A stretch of DNA of 64,000 nucleotides from Pseudomonas sp. VD-NE ins (GCF_031882575.1 NZ_CP134772.1:4421001-4485000); one strand, 5' to 3'; numbered from the stretch's first letter, positions 52,450 to 61,511 are shown. Notes: generated by a model from the letters alone, not told the origin. Numbers and translations: made by a program.

Positions 52450-54492
52450 ATGAACTACCCGACCGAAGTTAAAGAAGCTGCAAAACGCCTCTACCTGCGC
52501 CGCTGTTCGGTGAAGGAAATACAGGCGCATTTGAAGCTGCCCAACATCCGAATCGTTTACTACTGGATCCGCCAAGGCGGCTGGGACGAAATGCTCACGG
52601 ATGAAGAACCGTTGAGCGCGGTCAACCGGCGAATCACCCTGATCCTGGAAAAGATCGATCCGCTGACGAAAGCCGAACTGGACGAACTGGAGCGCCTGAC
52701 GAGCCTGCTTGAGCGGCTGAAAAAAATTGCAGCCAAGCCTGCACAGGCAGCGCCGTCGGACGCAGCGGACGAGCCTCGCGAACGCCAGCCTGGTCAACGT
52801 CGTGAACGCGGCGAAAGCAGCGGCAAGAAGCGGGAAAAGAAGGCCAAGAACGACGTCAGCGGCCTGACCGAAGTGGACTTCCTCGATAAATTCATCTCGA
52901 AGATGTACGGCTACCAGAAAGAGCTGTTCGAGGCGAAACAGAACCCGCTGACACGCCGCGTCCGGAACATCCTCAAAAGCCGACAGGTCGGCCTGACGTA
53001 CTACTTCGCCGGCGAAGCGTTCATGGACGCCGTGCTGAGCGGTGACAACCAGGTGTTCCTGTCTGCCAGCCGATCGCAGTCCGAGATCTTCCGCAGTTAC
53101 ATCATCCAGTTCGCCAAGCAGTGGTTTGATATCGAGCTGACGGGCAACCCGATCACGCTCAGCAACGGCGCCGAACTGCGCTTTCTCAGCACCAACAGCA
53201 GCACCGCCCAGGGCTACCACGGCCACGTCTACGTGGACGAATATTTCTGGATCCGAGACTTCGAAAAACTCAGCACCGTGGCCAGCGCCATGGGCACACA
53301 CAAGAAGTGGCGCAAAACCTATTTCTCGACGCCCAGCGCCGTGTCGCACCAGGCGTACCCATTCTGGTCAGGTGAGGAATTTCGCAACAGCAAACGCGGC
53401 AAGAAGGCTGGTGGTGTGTGGCCGAGCGAAGCGGCCTACACGCAGGGCGCGCTGTGTCCGGACGGCCAGTGGCGCAAGACGATCACCCTGGACGATGCGA
53501 TCGCCGGCGGCTGCGATCTGTTCGACCTGGAGCAGTTGCAGCTGGAGTACGACGAAGACAAATTTCAGCAGCTGTTCTACTGCAAATTCATCGACAGCAC
53601 CCAAAGCGCATTCAGCCTCAAGGATCTTGAACGCTGCTACTCGGATCTATCGTTGTGGGAGGACTACAACCCAGATCTGGATCGACCGTTTGGCAACAGC
53701 CCCGTCTGGCTTGGCTACGACCCAAGCCGCACCCGCGACGACGCCACCTGTGTGGTCATCGCGCCGCCACTCGAACCCGGGGCGAAGTTCCGGATTCTGG
53801 AGAAGCACAGCTGGCGCGGTCACTCGTTCACCTACCAGGCTGCACAGGTCAAGAAGCTGACCGAGCGCTTCAACGTTCAGCACATCGGCATTGACGTCAC
53901 CGGCGTGGGTTACGGCGTTTTCGATCTGGTGCGCGACTTCTACGCCAAGGCAACACCGATTCACTACAGCCTTGAGGCGAAAAACGCTCTGGTGCTCAAA
54001 GCCCAGGACACGATCCAAGGCAGTCGCATCGAGTGGGACGCCGGCTGGACCGATATCGCCCAGGCATTCCTGACAATCAAGCGCGGCTCCACCAACAGTG
54101 GGCAGATCACCTACAGCGCATCGCGTACCGAAGCCACCGGTCACGCCGACATTGCCTGGGCGGTGATGCACGCCCTGTCCAACGAACCTTTGAACACCAA
54201 CAAGCGGCGTCGCAGCCGCTACGTCACGAGTAACCAGAGTAGCCATGGCCAACCGCAAGCGCAGAAAGCAACACGTAGCCCAACCAACGCAGCAACCGAT
54301 GCGCTCATTTACGTTCGGGGAACCGGAACAAGTGCTGTCCGGCAACATCGGCGAGTACGTGGGCGTGTTCCCCAGCGACGACGGCAAGATCTACAAACCT
54401 CCGGTGTCACGGGCTGGCCTGGCCAAGCTGCTGCGCGCCAACGCGCATCACGGCGCCATTCCAAAATTCAAACGCAACCTGCTGTTGCGTGA
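52450..54492 (+). CDS. Terminase large subunit (gpP), with an unusual C-terminal overlap into the portal gene
   Basis: 680 residues from ATG 52450. N-terminal HTH part (TEVKEAAKRLYLRRCSVKEI) is followed by the ATPase: KSRQVGLTYYFAGEA as degenerate Walker A and HVYVDEYFWI as Walker B. A C-terminal nuclease domain follows (LGYDPSRTRDDATCVVIAPP and HIGIDVTGVGYGVF with acidic metal ligands). P2-like P proteins end near the basic stretch KRRRSRYVTS (about residue 592). Here the frame stays open 85 more codons, overlapping the portal gene by 248 bases in another frame. The natural stop may have been lost or shifted. Confidence 0.87.
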   Translation: MNYPTEVKEAAKRLYLRRCSVKEIQAHLKLPNIRIVYYWIRQGGWDEMLTDEEPLSAVNRRITLILEKIDPLTKAELDELERLTSLLERLKKIAAKPAQAAPSDAADEPRERQPGQRRERGESSGKKREKKAKNDVSGLTEVDFLDKFISKMYGYQKELFEAKQNPLTRRVRNILKSRQVGLTYYFAGEAFMDAVLSGDNQVFLSASRSQSEIFRSYIIQFAKQWFDIELTGNPITLSNGAELRFLSTNSSTAQGYHGHVYVDEYFWIRDFEKLSTVASAMGTHKKWRKTYFSTPSAVSHQAYPFWSGEEFRNSKRGKKAGGVWPSEAAYTQGALCPDGQWRKTITLDDAIAGGCDLFDLEQLQLEYDEDKFQQLFYCKFIDSTQSAFSLKDLERCYSDLSLWEDYNPDLDRPFGNSPVWLGYDPSRTRDDATCVVIAPPLEPGAKFRILEKHSWRGHSFTYQAAQVKKLTERFNVQHIGIDVTGVGYGVFDLVRDFYAKATPIHYSLEAKNALVLKAQDTIQGSRIEWDAGWTDIAQAFLTIKRGSTNSGQITYSASRTEATGHADIAWAVMHALSNEPLNTNKRRRSRYVTSNQSSHGQPQAQKATRSPTNAATDALIYVRGTGTSAVRQHRRVRGRVPQRRRQDLQTSGVTGWPGQAAARQRASRRHSKIQTQPAVA

Positions 54493-55273
54493 GTTCATCC
54501 CGTCGGCAGGCTGCAACACCGAGACAATGGGGCGCGCCGGGCTGGACTACATGGTGTTTGGCGAATCGTATTTCTACAACGACACCAATGCATTCGGCCA
54601 AGTGCTGGAGCTGCAGCACCTTCCAGCTATCAATATGCGGGTAAAGGTCGACGGCGGTTTCGTGATGCTTCTGCCCGACAACAAGGAAATGGAATTCGAA
54701 CAGCACGAGATCTCTCACGTTATGGATTACGACGTGGAACAGAACATCTACGGGATCCCGGACTACTTGGGCGGCCTGCAGGCGCTGCTGCTCAATGAGG
54801 CGGCCACCCTCTTCCGCCGTCGGTACTACAGCAACGGCGCGCATGCCGGCTACATCTTCTACACCAACGATCCTGACCTGACCGAAGAGGACGAAGACGA
54901 GCTGCGCGCACAGATCAGTGCCAGCAAGGGCGTGGGCAACTTCCGCTCGATGTTCGTCAACATTCCCAACGGCAAGGAAAACGCGATTCAGATCATCCCC
55001 GTGGGTGACTTCCAGGCCAAAGACGAGCTGGAGAAGGTGAAGAACATCACCCGAAACGACGTTATCGCCGCCTGGCGCATGAACCCGGCATTGGCGGGCA
55101 TCATTCCGGAAAACACCGGTGGTTTCGGAGACATCGAAAAGATCGATCGCGTGTACACCAGCAACGAGATCCGGCCGATCTGCCAGTTGTTCAACCAACT
55201 GAATGACAAGCTGCGAGAAGACAGGCGCTTTAGCTGGAGGCCTATTCCTGAAGCAGTGGATACCACTACATGA
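54245..55273 (+). CDS. Portal protein (gpQ)
   Basis: 342 residues, the usual size of P2 gpQ. Sequence AGLDYMVFGESYFYNDTNAF, DYLGGLQALLLNEAATLFRR and the GFGDIEKIDRVYTSNEIRPI part are characteristic. It lies next to the terminase on the plus strand, the P2 order. It forms the 12-subunit ring through which DNA enters the head. Confidence 0.9.
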   Translation: MANRKRRKQHVAQPTQQPMRSFTFGEPEQVLSGNIGEYVGVFPSDDGKIYKPPVSRAGLAKLLRANAHHGAIPKFKRNLLLREFIPSAGCNTETMGRAGLDYMVFGESYFYNDTNAFGQVLELQHLPAINMRVKVDGGFVMLLPDNKEMEFEQHEISHVMDYDVEQNIYGIPDYLGGLQALLLNEAATLFRRRYYSNGAHAGYIFYTNDPDLTEEDEDELRAQISASKGVGNFRSMFVNIPNGKENAIQIIPVGDFQAKDELEKVKNITRNDVIAAWRMNPALAGIIPENTGGFGDIEKIDRVYTSNEIRPICQLFNQLNDKLREDRRFSWRPIPEAVDTTT

Positions 55274-55348
55274 ACAACCAGACGGAGAGAAAGCCACTAC
55301 ATATTGTGGCAATATGGTGGCGATCAGCTGCCCCTGGGGAGGGACACA

Positions 55349-55606
55349 ATGAGAGTTGTATGCAATTGCGGACACAAGGGCCGGATTGCCTCGCGGGAAG
55401 AGGTAACCAGAGCCTTTGTAAAACTGTACTGCCAGTGCCTCGACGCAAAGTGCGGGCACACATGGGTGGCAAATCTGACGTTCTCGCACACGCTCAGTCC
55501 GTCATCGCAGACATTCGAGCGGATGTTGATCGATCGCTTGCGGGAAATGCCCCGAGCGAAGCAGCGGGAGCTTTTCGAGCAGTTGGAATCGCAGGCGGTG
55601 GCGTAG
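55349..55606 (+). CDS. Ogr/Delta-type late transcription activator
   Basis: 85 residues from ATG 55349, with GGAGGG five bases before. The zinc ligands are CNCGHKG near the N-terminus and CQCLDAKCGHTW (28-39 region), matching the Ogr/Delta C4 finger that activates P2-like late promoters. Located after the portal gene, as the last gene of the Q operon. The C-terminal helical part (IDRLREMPRAKQRELFEQLE) would contact RNA polymerase. Confidence 0.85.
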   Translation: MRVVCNCGHKGRIASREEVTRAFVKLYCQCLDAKCGHTWVANLTFSHTLSPSSQTFERMLIDRLREMPRAKQRELFEQLESQAVA

Positions 55607-55661
55607 TTACAAACCGCCAACGCTATAGCGCCGGCGATCGGGATCATTCAAGGAATGACGG

Positions 55662-55847
55662 TCAGCCCTCTACTTTCTCCTTTGGGTTGATTGCCAGTAT
55701 CTCGGCCACGCGACGAACCTGTTGCTGTTCAATTCGGCTCAGCCGGCGATACAGATCGATCAGTCGACGCTCAATGTCCGTGAGTACGGTAGTTTCCGAC
55801 CCGGCGTGTTCGAGGTTGATGTGATCGTTCTTCTTGCGATCCAACAT
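55662..55847 (-). CDS. Small hypothetical protein, 61 residues
   Basis: Preceded by GGAG eight bases before the ATG. A helical region (DIERRLIDLYRRLSRIEQQQ) forms a likely coiled coil. It is in the minus direction downstream of the repressor gene, within the immunity region, so it may be a lysogeny accessory. No family recognised. Confidence 0.55.
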   Translation of the reverse strand: MLDRKKNDHINLEHAGSETTVLTDIERRLIDLYRRLSRIEQQQVRRVAEILAINPKEKVEG

Positions 55848-55949
55848 GCTAACTACTCCATAAAGTGCATTGCTGAATGGACTTTATGGGGGGTGCGCAA
55901 CTGCATTGGAATAAGAGATACCCCAATGACTGTGCGGGATTGTTGCGAG

Positions 55950-56315
55950 TTAAGACCGGTGCCGGGCGGCGTCGTCGGCCATCGCTTCAAGGAAACGACG
56001 AATCGCCTTCTGATCATCATCAGGGATCGACCTGAATTGCATGATCATCTGTTCTTCCGAGGGGCTAAAAAGTTGGCCCAATGGTGTCGCATGACGTCCC
56101 GTAAGCACATACGCCGCATCTACCCCCTTTTCTTCCAGGGCCGTGACGTAACGAAGGTCTAAGGAGCTGGCTCCCAGTTCGTAGTTCTTTTGCGTTCCCC
56201 TACTGACTCCCAGTAGGACTCCAAACTCTGTTTGATTTAACCCCAAGCGCTCGCGCTCTTCCCTGAGGCGTTCACCTACTCGATCCGCTATGAGCATTTT
56301 TTTAGTCACCACCAT
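55950..56315 (-). CDS. Phage repressor, XRE-family helix-turn-helix (CI-like)
   Basis: About 121 residues; the start could be ATG 56297, 56315 or further up to 56339. The HTH is clear (VGERLREERERLGLNQTEFG, VLLGVSRGTQKNYELGASSL). The C-terminal part (PSEEQMIMQFRSIPDDDQKA) is a short helical oligomerisation segment, with no LexA-type peptidase domain. Such repressors keep P2-like prophages silent and are not SOS-cleaved. Divergent from the Cro-like gene. Paired operator repeats lie over its start. Confidence 0.85.
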   Translation of the reverse strand: MVVTKKMLIADRVGERLREERERLGLNQTEFGVLLGVSRGTQKNYELGASSLDLRYVTALEEKGVDAAYVLTGRHATPLGQLFSPSEEQMIMQFRSIPDDDQKAIRRFLEAMADDAARHRS

Positions 56316-56338
56316 TGACTTGATCATTTTTTTGACCA
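56291..56338. promoter_or_regulatory. Two direct operator-like repeats over the repressor start
   Basis: TGAGCATTTTTTTAGTCA (56291-56308) and TGATCATTTTTTTGACCA (56321-56338) share 15 of 18 bases and are exactly 30 bases apart. They overlap the translation start of the repressor and precede the Cro-like gene by about 50 bases. This is the expected position of repressor/Cro binding in the divergent immunity region. Confidence 0.65.
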
Positions 56339-56389
56339 AGAATCACCACAGACAAACGCAAACAAACACAAATGAACAGAGGGAACACT

Positions 56390-56590
56390 ATGCCCGCCAC
56401 CATTACGCACGAGCAAGCCCGGGCGGCTCTCGATCGAAAGGGACTGAGTATCGCGGAATTCAGTCGCAAGCATGGGCTGAACAAAAATTTGGTCAGCGAC
56501 CTTTTGAACGGTCGGATCAAAGGTCGCCGAGGGGAGGCACATCGCGCCGCGGTGTTGCTAGGCATCAAAGACGGCGTAATTGAACAGTAA
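56390..56590 (+). CDS. Cro-like DNA-binding protein
   Basis: 66 residues from ATG 56390, with GAGGGAAC upstream. The helix-turn-helix core is HEQARAALDRKGLSIAEFSR, then KHGLNKNLVSDLLNGRIKGR. It is divergent from the repressor, so it is probably the early-lytic Cro/Cox-type regulator; a second role in excision cannot be excluded. About 30 bases before the CII-like gene. Confidence 0.8.
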   Translation: MPATITHEQARAALDRKGLSIAEFSRKHGLNKNLVSDLLNGRIKGRRGEAHRAAVLLGIKDGVIEQ

Positions 56591-56619
56591 TCGCGGCGCT
56601 CAACAGGGAAAAGTAGAAG

Positions 56620-57093
56620 TTGAAAAGTCCAATCCTAGATACCCGCAAGCAAGTCATGAGCGAGATCATCCGCAGTTACACCGGCGGACGCGAAGCCGCT
56701 GCTGCGCGCTTGGGACTTAAGCTCAAAAAGTTCGACAACCATGCCTACGAAAACGCCGGATGCAGCCCTCTCAGCGACTCACAAGTTTTCATGCTCGAGC
56801 AGGACTGTGGAACTCAGCACTTCCCCAATTACGTCGCGTCGATGTACGGGGGACTGTTCGTACCAGTGGCTGATCCTGGAACGCTTGACAATGTCGAACT
56901 CTACAAACGCTCCGTGCAGGTTTCTGCAAAGCGAGGGTGTGTTGATCAAGCAATTGCTGCCGCTCTTGAAGACGGTTCGATCAGTGATGAAGAAGCCGAA
57001 TTCATCATGGACGCGCATAACCTCCACGTAGCAGCAAGGCACGCAGAAGTGCTGGCTTCCATCGCTCTCTACCGCGCAGGAAAGGCTCAATGA
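56620..57093 (+). CDS. Phage regulatory CII-like protein
   Basis: 157 residues from TTG 56620; an in-frame ATG at 56656 is an alternative. The HTH-like part YTGGREAAAARLGLKLKKFD and the C-terminal GSISDEEAEFIMDAHNLHVA fit the phage_CII family (Pfam CII/YmfL-like). It lies in the early operon after the Cro-like gene and overlaps the next gene by four bases. Role: activating lysogeny promoters, inferred. Confidence 0.72.
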   Translation: MKSPILDTRKQVMSEIIRSYTGGREAAAARLGLKLKKFDNHAYENAGCSPLSDSQVFMLEQDCGTQHFPNYVASMYGGLFVPVADPGTLDNVELYKRSVQVSAKRGCVDQAIAAALEDGSISDEEAEFIMDAHNLHVAARHAEVLASIALYRAGKAQ

Positions 57094-57455
57094 ACAATTT
57101 GTCTGCAGTACCGGAATACCAGGATGTCCTGCAGAGCGCCGCGCTGGCGTTTCTTGAGCGTCACCACTGCGAACACCTGAGCGACGATCAGCAACTGTTC
57201 AGCCGGGCTGTTCAACACCTGGTTGCAGACTACGACGTGCAAACGCAGGTCGCTGAAAAGATCGTTCACCTAGCAGGCACCACCATGGTCGCCGTTCGCG
57301 ATCGGCAACGCCTGAATATCCAGAGCAGCACGTCGACGCACACCGTGATCGTTGATCCGGTCACCGGCCGACAATGGGCCGTACCGGTCAGCCTCATCTA
57401 TGAGCGAATCATCAACGCGCCGGACCTTGGCCGCTTTCGCTCAGCCAACTCGTAA
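57090..57455 (+). CDS. Early phage hypothetical protein, 121 residues
   Basis: Begins at ATG overlapping the CII-like stop. Helical first half (AALAFLERHHCEHLSDDQQL), then a mixed region with QWAVPVSLIYERIINAPDLG. No motif recognised. Position in the early operon between regulation and replication genes. Confidence 0.6.
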   Translation: MNNLSAVPEYQDVLQSAALAFLERHHCEHLSDDQQLFSRAVQHLVADYDVQTQVAEKIVHLAGTTMVAVRDRQRLNIQSSTSTHTVIVDPVTGRQWAVPVSLIYERIINAPDLGRFRSANS

Positions 57456-57530
57456 CACCAACCCTCAAACAAACGCCTGCCCCGCACTCCGTGGGTTTGG
57501 GTGAGCTGCGCCCGAAATCGAGGTTTCAAG

Positions 57531-57764
57531 ATGGGAAACGCCGTAATTCTGACCACCCAGCTGCCACCTGCAGAGGCCGAAGCACTTCTGGCTGCGATGC
57601 GTGAGCAGTACCGCTTGAGCCTCAACAACTACTGGTATGCGGATGAGTACCGGTATGTCCCGCAAGAAAAACGGCACAGCTCAATCCTCGAAAGAACTCC
57701 GGTGATGGCCGCCCAGAAACGCCTGATGGCCGCCCTCTCCCTCAGCCTCAAAGCAGTGAAGTAA
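57531..57764 (+). CDS. Early phage hypothetical protein, 77 residues
   Basis: The ATG at 57531 is preceded by GAGG. Sequence LPPAEAEALLAAMREQYRLS, then NNYWYADEYRYVPQEK. It ends two bases before the primase gene, so the two are cotranscribed. No family recognised. Confidence 0.6.
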   Translation: MGNAVILTTQLPPAEAEALLAAMREQYRLSLNNYWYADEYRYVPQEKRHSSILERTPVMAAQKRLMAALSLSLKAVK

Positions 57765-57766
57765 TC

Positions 57767-60565
57767 ATGAAAGAAGATCTCCGCCACGACGTGTTGCAAC
57801 GCCTCCAGTTCGATTTCGGACTGAAGCACCGCGTAGGCACCGATTACATGCGCGGTGGCACCTGCCCCAAGTGCAAGAAAAAGGAGCTGTATTCCCGATT
57901 CGATACACCATGGATGGTGATCTGTGGTCGCCCGGAAAAGTGCGGCCACACCCTGCACGTGAAAGAGCTGTACGACGATCTGTTTGAGGACTGGAGCAAG
58001 CGTGCGCCGGCGACGGACCAGCACCCCAACGCCACTGCACGGGCTTATCTGGAGTACGCCCGAGGCTTTAGATTTGAACTGATTCAGGGTTGGTTCACTC
58101 AAGAAAGCTTCTACTCGCCTGACCACAACGCCGGCAGCGCCACAGTGCGTTTCGCCTTGGAAAAAGGCGGCTGGTGGGAACGACTGATCGATCAGCCGCA
58201 CCGTTTCGGCAAGATGAAGGCGCGCTTCAAATCCAAGGACAGCTATCGAGGCGTCTGGTGGTGCCCCCCTTGCGTCGACCTGCTCGAGGTCAAGGAAATC
58301 TGGATTGTCGAAGGGATCTTTGACGCCATCGCTCTGGTGCACAACGACATCGCGGCCGTATCGGCCATGTCGTCCAACGCGTTCCCTGGGGACTCGCTTA
58401 AGGCGCTGATCAAAACCCGCGAAAGCGGCAAGCTGCCTAAATTGGTCTGGGCGCTGGACAACGAACCGAGCGCCAACGCCTACACCCGGCGCTGGGTCCG
58501 CGAAGCCCGTGCCCTCGGTTTCGTCTGCGAGTCAGCACAGATCCCGCAACGTGACGGCCGCAAGTCTGACTGGAACGACCTGCACCAGCGCTGGAATTTT
58601 ATTCAGGACGACACCAAGCGCGCCGAACAGATCGCAGCGGACCTCAAACAGGCCCGCCATCAGGGCGCCCTGCTGCTGGCAGAGAGCGCAGCCGAAAAGG
58701 CCTTGCTCATGTACGACTGGAACAAGCGCGGGGAATTTCACCTGGGCTTTGGCAGCCGTCTGTACTGGTTCAAGTTGGACATGGAGAAATTCAACCGGGC
58801 CATGTCCGACATCGAGGACAGCGAGAACCACGACGACCAGTTGCTCAACCAGGCGCAACAGCGCGAGAAGGCGCTACAGCAGTCCGGCAGCGTCGTGGAG
58901 ATTGCCAACTGCTACCCGCAAGCCTTGTACTTTCAGCGCAACGAAGTCACCGACGAGTCCTGGTATTACCTGCGCGTGGACTTCCCCCACGACTCCGAAA
59001 GCGTGAAAAACACCTTCACCAGCGGCCAGCTGTCCGCCGCCAGTGAATTCAAAAAGCGCCTGCTCGGCATGGCCGCCGGCGCCATGTTCACGGGGAGCGG
59101 CCAGCAGCTCGACAAGCTGATGAAGGACCAACTGTTCGGCATCAAAACCGTGTCGACCATTGACTACGTGGGCTACAGCAAGGAATACGCCTGCTACGTC
59201 TACGGCGATATCGCAATCAAGGACGGCACCACCTACAAGGTCAACAGCGAAGACTATTTCGAGTTCGGCAAGCTGCGCCTGAAAACCCTGCAGAAAGGTG
59301 TTCCCATCAAGCTGCAGCGGGACGGCAAAGACTTCAACGAGCAATGGGTGCGGTTGTTGTGGACCTGCTTCGGCGCCCAGGGCTTCGTCGCGCTGGTGTT
59401 CTTTTTCGGCTCGCTGTTCTGCGAGCAGATTCGCGCGCGTTATCAGTCCTTTCCGTTTCTGGAGGCCACCGGTGAAGCCGGTGCCGGCAAAACCACCCTG
59501 CTCAACCTGCTGTGGAAGCTGCTCGGGCGCGAAGGCTATGAAGGCTTCGACCCGATGAAATCGACCAAAGCCGGACGCTCGCGCCTGATGGGCCAGGTTT
59601 CCGGCATGCCGGTGGTGTTTCTTGAGGCCGACCGCCACAGCGACGATCGGGCACACGCGAAAACCTTCGAATGGGATGAGCTGAAAGACTTCTACGGCGG
59701 CGGCACGCTGGCCACCAAAGGCGTCAAGACGGCAGGCAACGAGACGTACGAACCGCCCTTTCGGGGAACGATAGCCATCAGCCAGAACGCCGCCGTGGTG
59801 GCTCACGAAGCGATCATGACGCGCATCGTAAAGCTGCACTTTGTACGCCCGACTGTCACCCCGGAAAGCCGTGCGGCCGCTGACCAGTTGAACGCACTGG
59901 ACGGCGGCACCCTCAGCCACTTCCTCTTGAAAGCGGTGGGCAAAGAATCTGCCGTACTCGATCTGTTCGCCCAGCGCATGCCCGAACACGAAGCCAAGCT
60001 GCGCCGCCTGCACACGCATTGCTTTGCCTGCAGTACGGCCTATGTCAGCGACCAGGGCAACTGCACCAGTTGTGGTTATGACCTGCGCGGCTACATCCGC
60101 GTGGAGCGCATCAGCAAGAACCACGCTCAGTTGCTTTCGCTGCTCGATGCACTGCGCCTAGTCCTAAAACTGGATGAGCCTCAAATAGCCGCGACCCAGC
60201 GCCAAATCGTCCGCATGGCGATCGAGCGCCAGGCGTCAATCAGCTCCGACCACCCGGCCGTTGCTGAATTCTGGGAAGTCTACGACTACCTCGAATCACT
60301 CAACGATGACCCCTTGGTTGATCACAGCAGTGACCCGAGCGTCATCGCGATAAACCTCAACGAATTCAGCGAACGAGCTGCTGAACACAAACAGAAACTG
60401 GCGGACGTGGCCACCCTGCGTGACCTACTGAAAGAGTCCCGCTCGCACAAGTTTCTGGAAGCAAACAAGGCCGTACATAGCGCAGTCCGCGCAGCCATGA
60501 ACAGCAGGACACCCTTGGCGCCGGGTCGCCCTACCACAGTCAAGTGCTGGATCTTCAAAGCGTGA
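57767..60565 (+). CDS. Phage primase-helicase with zinc ribbon, Toprim and P-loop NTPase domains
   Basis: 932 residues. An N-terminal CHC2-like zinc ribbon uses Cys33, Cys36, Cys53 and Cys59. A Toprim-type part (VEGIFDAIALVHNDIAAVSA) follows at about 170-240. The Walker A motif is GEAGAGKTTLLNLLW (from residue 569), with the later GMPVVFLEADRHSDD region for Walker B, giving a DnaB-like or superfamily 3 helicase. A second zinc ribbon, CFACSTAYVSDQGNCTSC, sits at about 752-769. It should prime and unwind phage DNA during replication. No separate replication-initiation gene A of the P2 type is seen, so replication may differ from P2. Confidence 0.88.
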   Translation: MKEDLRHDVLQRLQFDFGLKHRVGTDYMRGGTCPKCKKKELYSRFDTPWMVICGRPEKCGHTLHVKELYDDLFEDWSKRAPATDQHPNATARAYLEYARGFRFELIQGWFTQESFYSPDHNAGSATVRFALEKGGWWERLIDQPHRFGKMKARFKSKDSYRGVWWCPPCVDLLEVKEIWIVEGIFDAIALVHNDIAAVSAMSSNAFPGDSLKALIKTRESGKLPKLVWALDNEPSANAYTRRWVREARALGFVCESAQIPQRDGRKSDWNDLHQRWNFIQDDTKRAEQIAADLKQARHQGALLLAESAAEKALLMYDWNKRGEFHLGFGSRLYWFKLDMEKFNRAMSDIEDSENHDDQLLNQAQQREKALQQSGSVVEIANCYPQALYFQRNEVTDESWYYLRVDFPHDSESVKNTFTSGQLSAASEFKKRLLGMAAGAMFTGSGQQLDKLMKDQLFGIKTVSTIDYVGYSKEYACYVYGDIAIKDGTTYKVNSEDYFEFGKLRLKTLQKGVPIKLQRDGKDFNEQWVRLLWTCFGAQGFVALVFFFGSLFCEQIRARYQSFPFLEATGEAGAGKTTLLNLLWKLLGREGYEGFDPMKSTKAGRSRLMGQVSGMPVVFLEADRHSDDRAHAKTFEWDELKDFYGGGTLATKGVKTAGNETYEPPFRGTIAISQNAAVVAHEAIMTRIVKLHFVRPTVTPESRAAADQLNALDGGTLSHFLLKAVGKESAVLDLFAQRMPEHEAKLRRLHTHCFACSTAYVSDQGNCTSCGYDLRGYIRVERISKNHAQLLSLLDALRLVLKLDEPQIAATQRQIVRMAIERQASISSDHPAVAEFWEVYDYLESLNDDPLVDHSSDPSVIAINLNEFSERAAEHKQKLADVATLRDLLKESRSHKFLEANKAVHSAVRAAMNSRTPLAPGRPTTVKCWIFKA

Positions 60566-60581
60566 AAAGGAGGCTAAACCG

Positions 60582-60875
60582 ATGCAAATCCAAGTCTTTA
60601 TGGGCAATGCCGGCGACGGCAAAACAAGCAAGTTGCAGGAGATCCAGAACCGGTTAGAAGGGATCGGCGAATGCCAGCCGGTCATTCAGGCCGGTGCTTA
60701 TGGGGAGGACGGACTGCTCCAGATTCTTGAGGTTCGTGCCGCAGGTGGCCAACGCGAAATCCTGGTGGACGCGTGCAGCCCACAGCAGATTTTGAGAGTA
60801 CTCGAATGGCAGTCCTGCACTGAGGAAGATCTGAAGTACGCCGACCTAATTATTCACCTGGCCCGCCAGGACTGA
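60582..60875 (+). CDS. Small early protein with P-loop-like motif
   Basis: 97 residues, ATG with AAGGAGG upstream. The N-terminal QVFMGNAGDGKTSKLQEI resembles a Walker A loop (GxxGxGKT-like), but the protein is too short for a full NTPase. It follows the primase-helicase gene closely. Function unknown. Confidence 0.6.
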   Translation: MQIQVFMGNAGDGKTSKLQEIQNRLEGIGECQPVIQAGAYGEDGLLQILEVRAAGGQREILVDACSPQQILRVLEWQSCTEEDLKYADLIIHLARQD

Positions 60876-60941
60876 CGGAAAAAAGAAGCGATGTCGAGGA
60901 GTTGCACCTCCCCGACATCAACCACCACCGAGGGCAACACC

Positions 60942-61238
60942 ATGGAAGTAAAGCACCAAAGCGGCAGTGATTCGAAGGCTAACACACTTAACAACAGTGA
61001 CTCCCACACTCGGCATCTGATGGCTATCAGAATCGTAGGAACAGCACTGTTTGATTATCGGGTACGGAAAACCGAAGTAGCGCGTATCCGTCTTGAATGC
61101 CTTACCACTTTCGCCAAGGAGTTGGGCGACATCGACGCGGCAGAGTTCGCTGTTGTCGCTCAACTACTGGCTGGCAACTCAACAGCCAACCTAACCCCGA
61201 TTGATCGACCTCACCCACTCGAAGGAATCGCACTATGA
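60942..61238 (+). CDS. Early phage hypothetical protein, 98 residues
   Basis: ATG 60942 chosen because the longer frame starts before a low-complexity run. A helical region (MAIRIVGTALFDYRVRKTEV, then ARIRLECLTTFAKELGDIDA) is the main feature. It ends overlapping the PrtN-like gene start by four bases. Confidence 0.55.
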   Translation: MEVKHQSGSDSKANTLNNSDSHTRHLMAIRIVGTALFDYRVRKTEVARIRLECLTTFAKELGDIDAAEFAVVAQLLAGNSTANLTPIDRPHPLEGIAL

Positions 61239-61510
61239 AAACGTTGTTTGTACTGATGGCTCAATACAATAGCCAAGTGGTAATTCCGCTGGATCGAGTG
61301 TGTCAGGATTATTTCACGCACCTGACAACAGACATGTTCCAACGCAAAGTGGGGGCCGGCCAGATAAAGCTCCCTATCACTCGCATGGAGCCGAGTCAGA
61401 AAAGCGCGAAAGGTATTCACATTGCAGACCTGTCGGCTTACCTGGATGAGCAGCGCGCTGCAGCAGTCAAAGAAAGTAACCAACTGAATAGCGCGCCACG
61501 CAGCAGCTAA
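61235..61510 (+). CDS. PrtN-like pyocin-activator family protein
   Basis: 91 residues. TLFVLMAQYNSQVVIPLDRV, then CQDYFTHLTTDMFQRKVGAG and IADLSAYLDEQRAA match the PrtN family, an activator of pyocin genes in P. aeruginosa. It is small and DNA-binding-like here, placed at the end of the early region next to the integrase (convergent, 1 base apart). Its role in this phage, perhaps excision or late control, is inferred. Confidence 0.78.
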   Translation: MKTLFVLMAQYNSQVVIPLDRVCQDYFTHLTTDMFQRKVGAGQIKLPITRMEPSQKSAKGIHIADLSAYLDEQRAAAVKESNQLNSAPRSS

Positions 61511-61511
61511 C

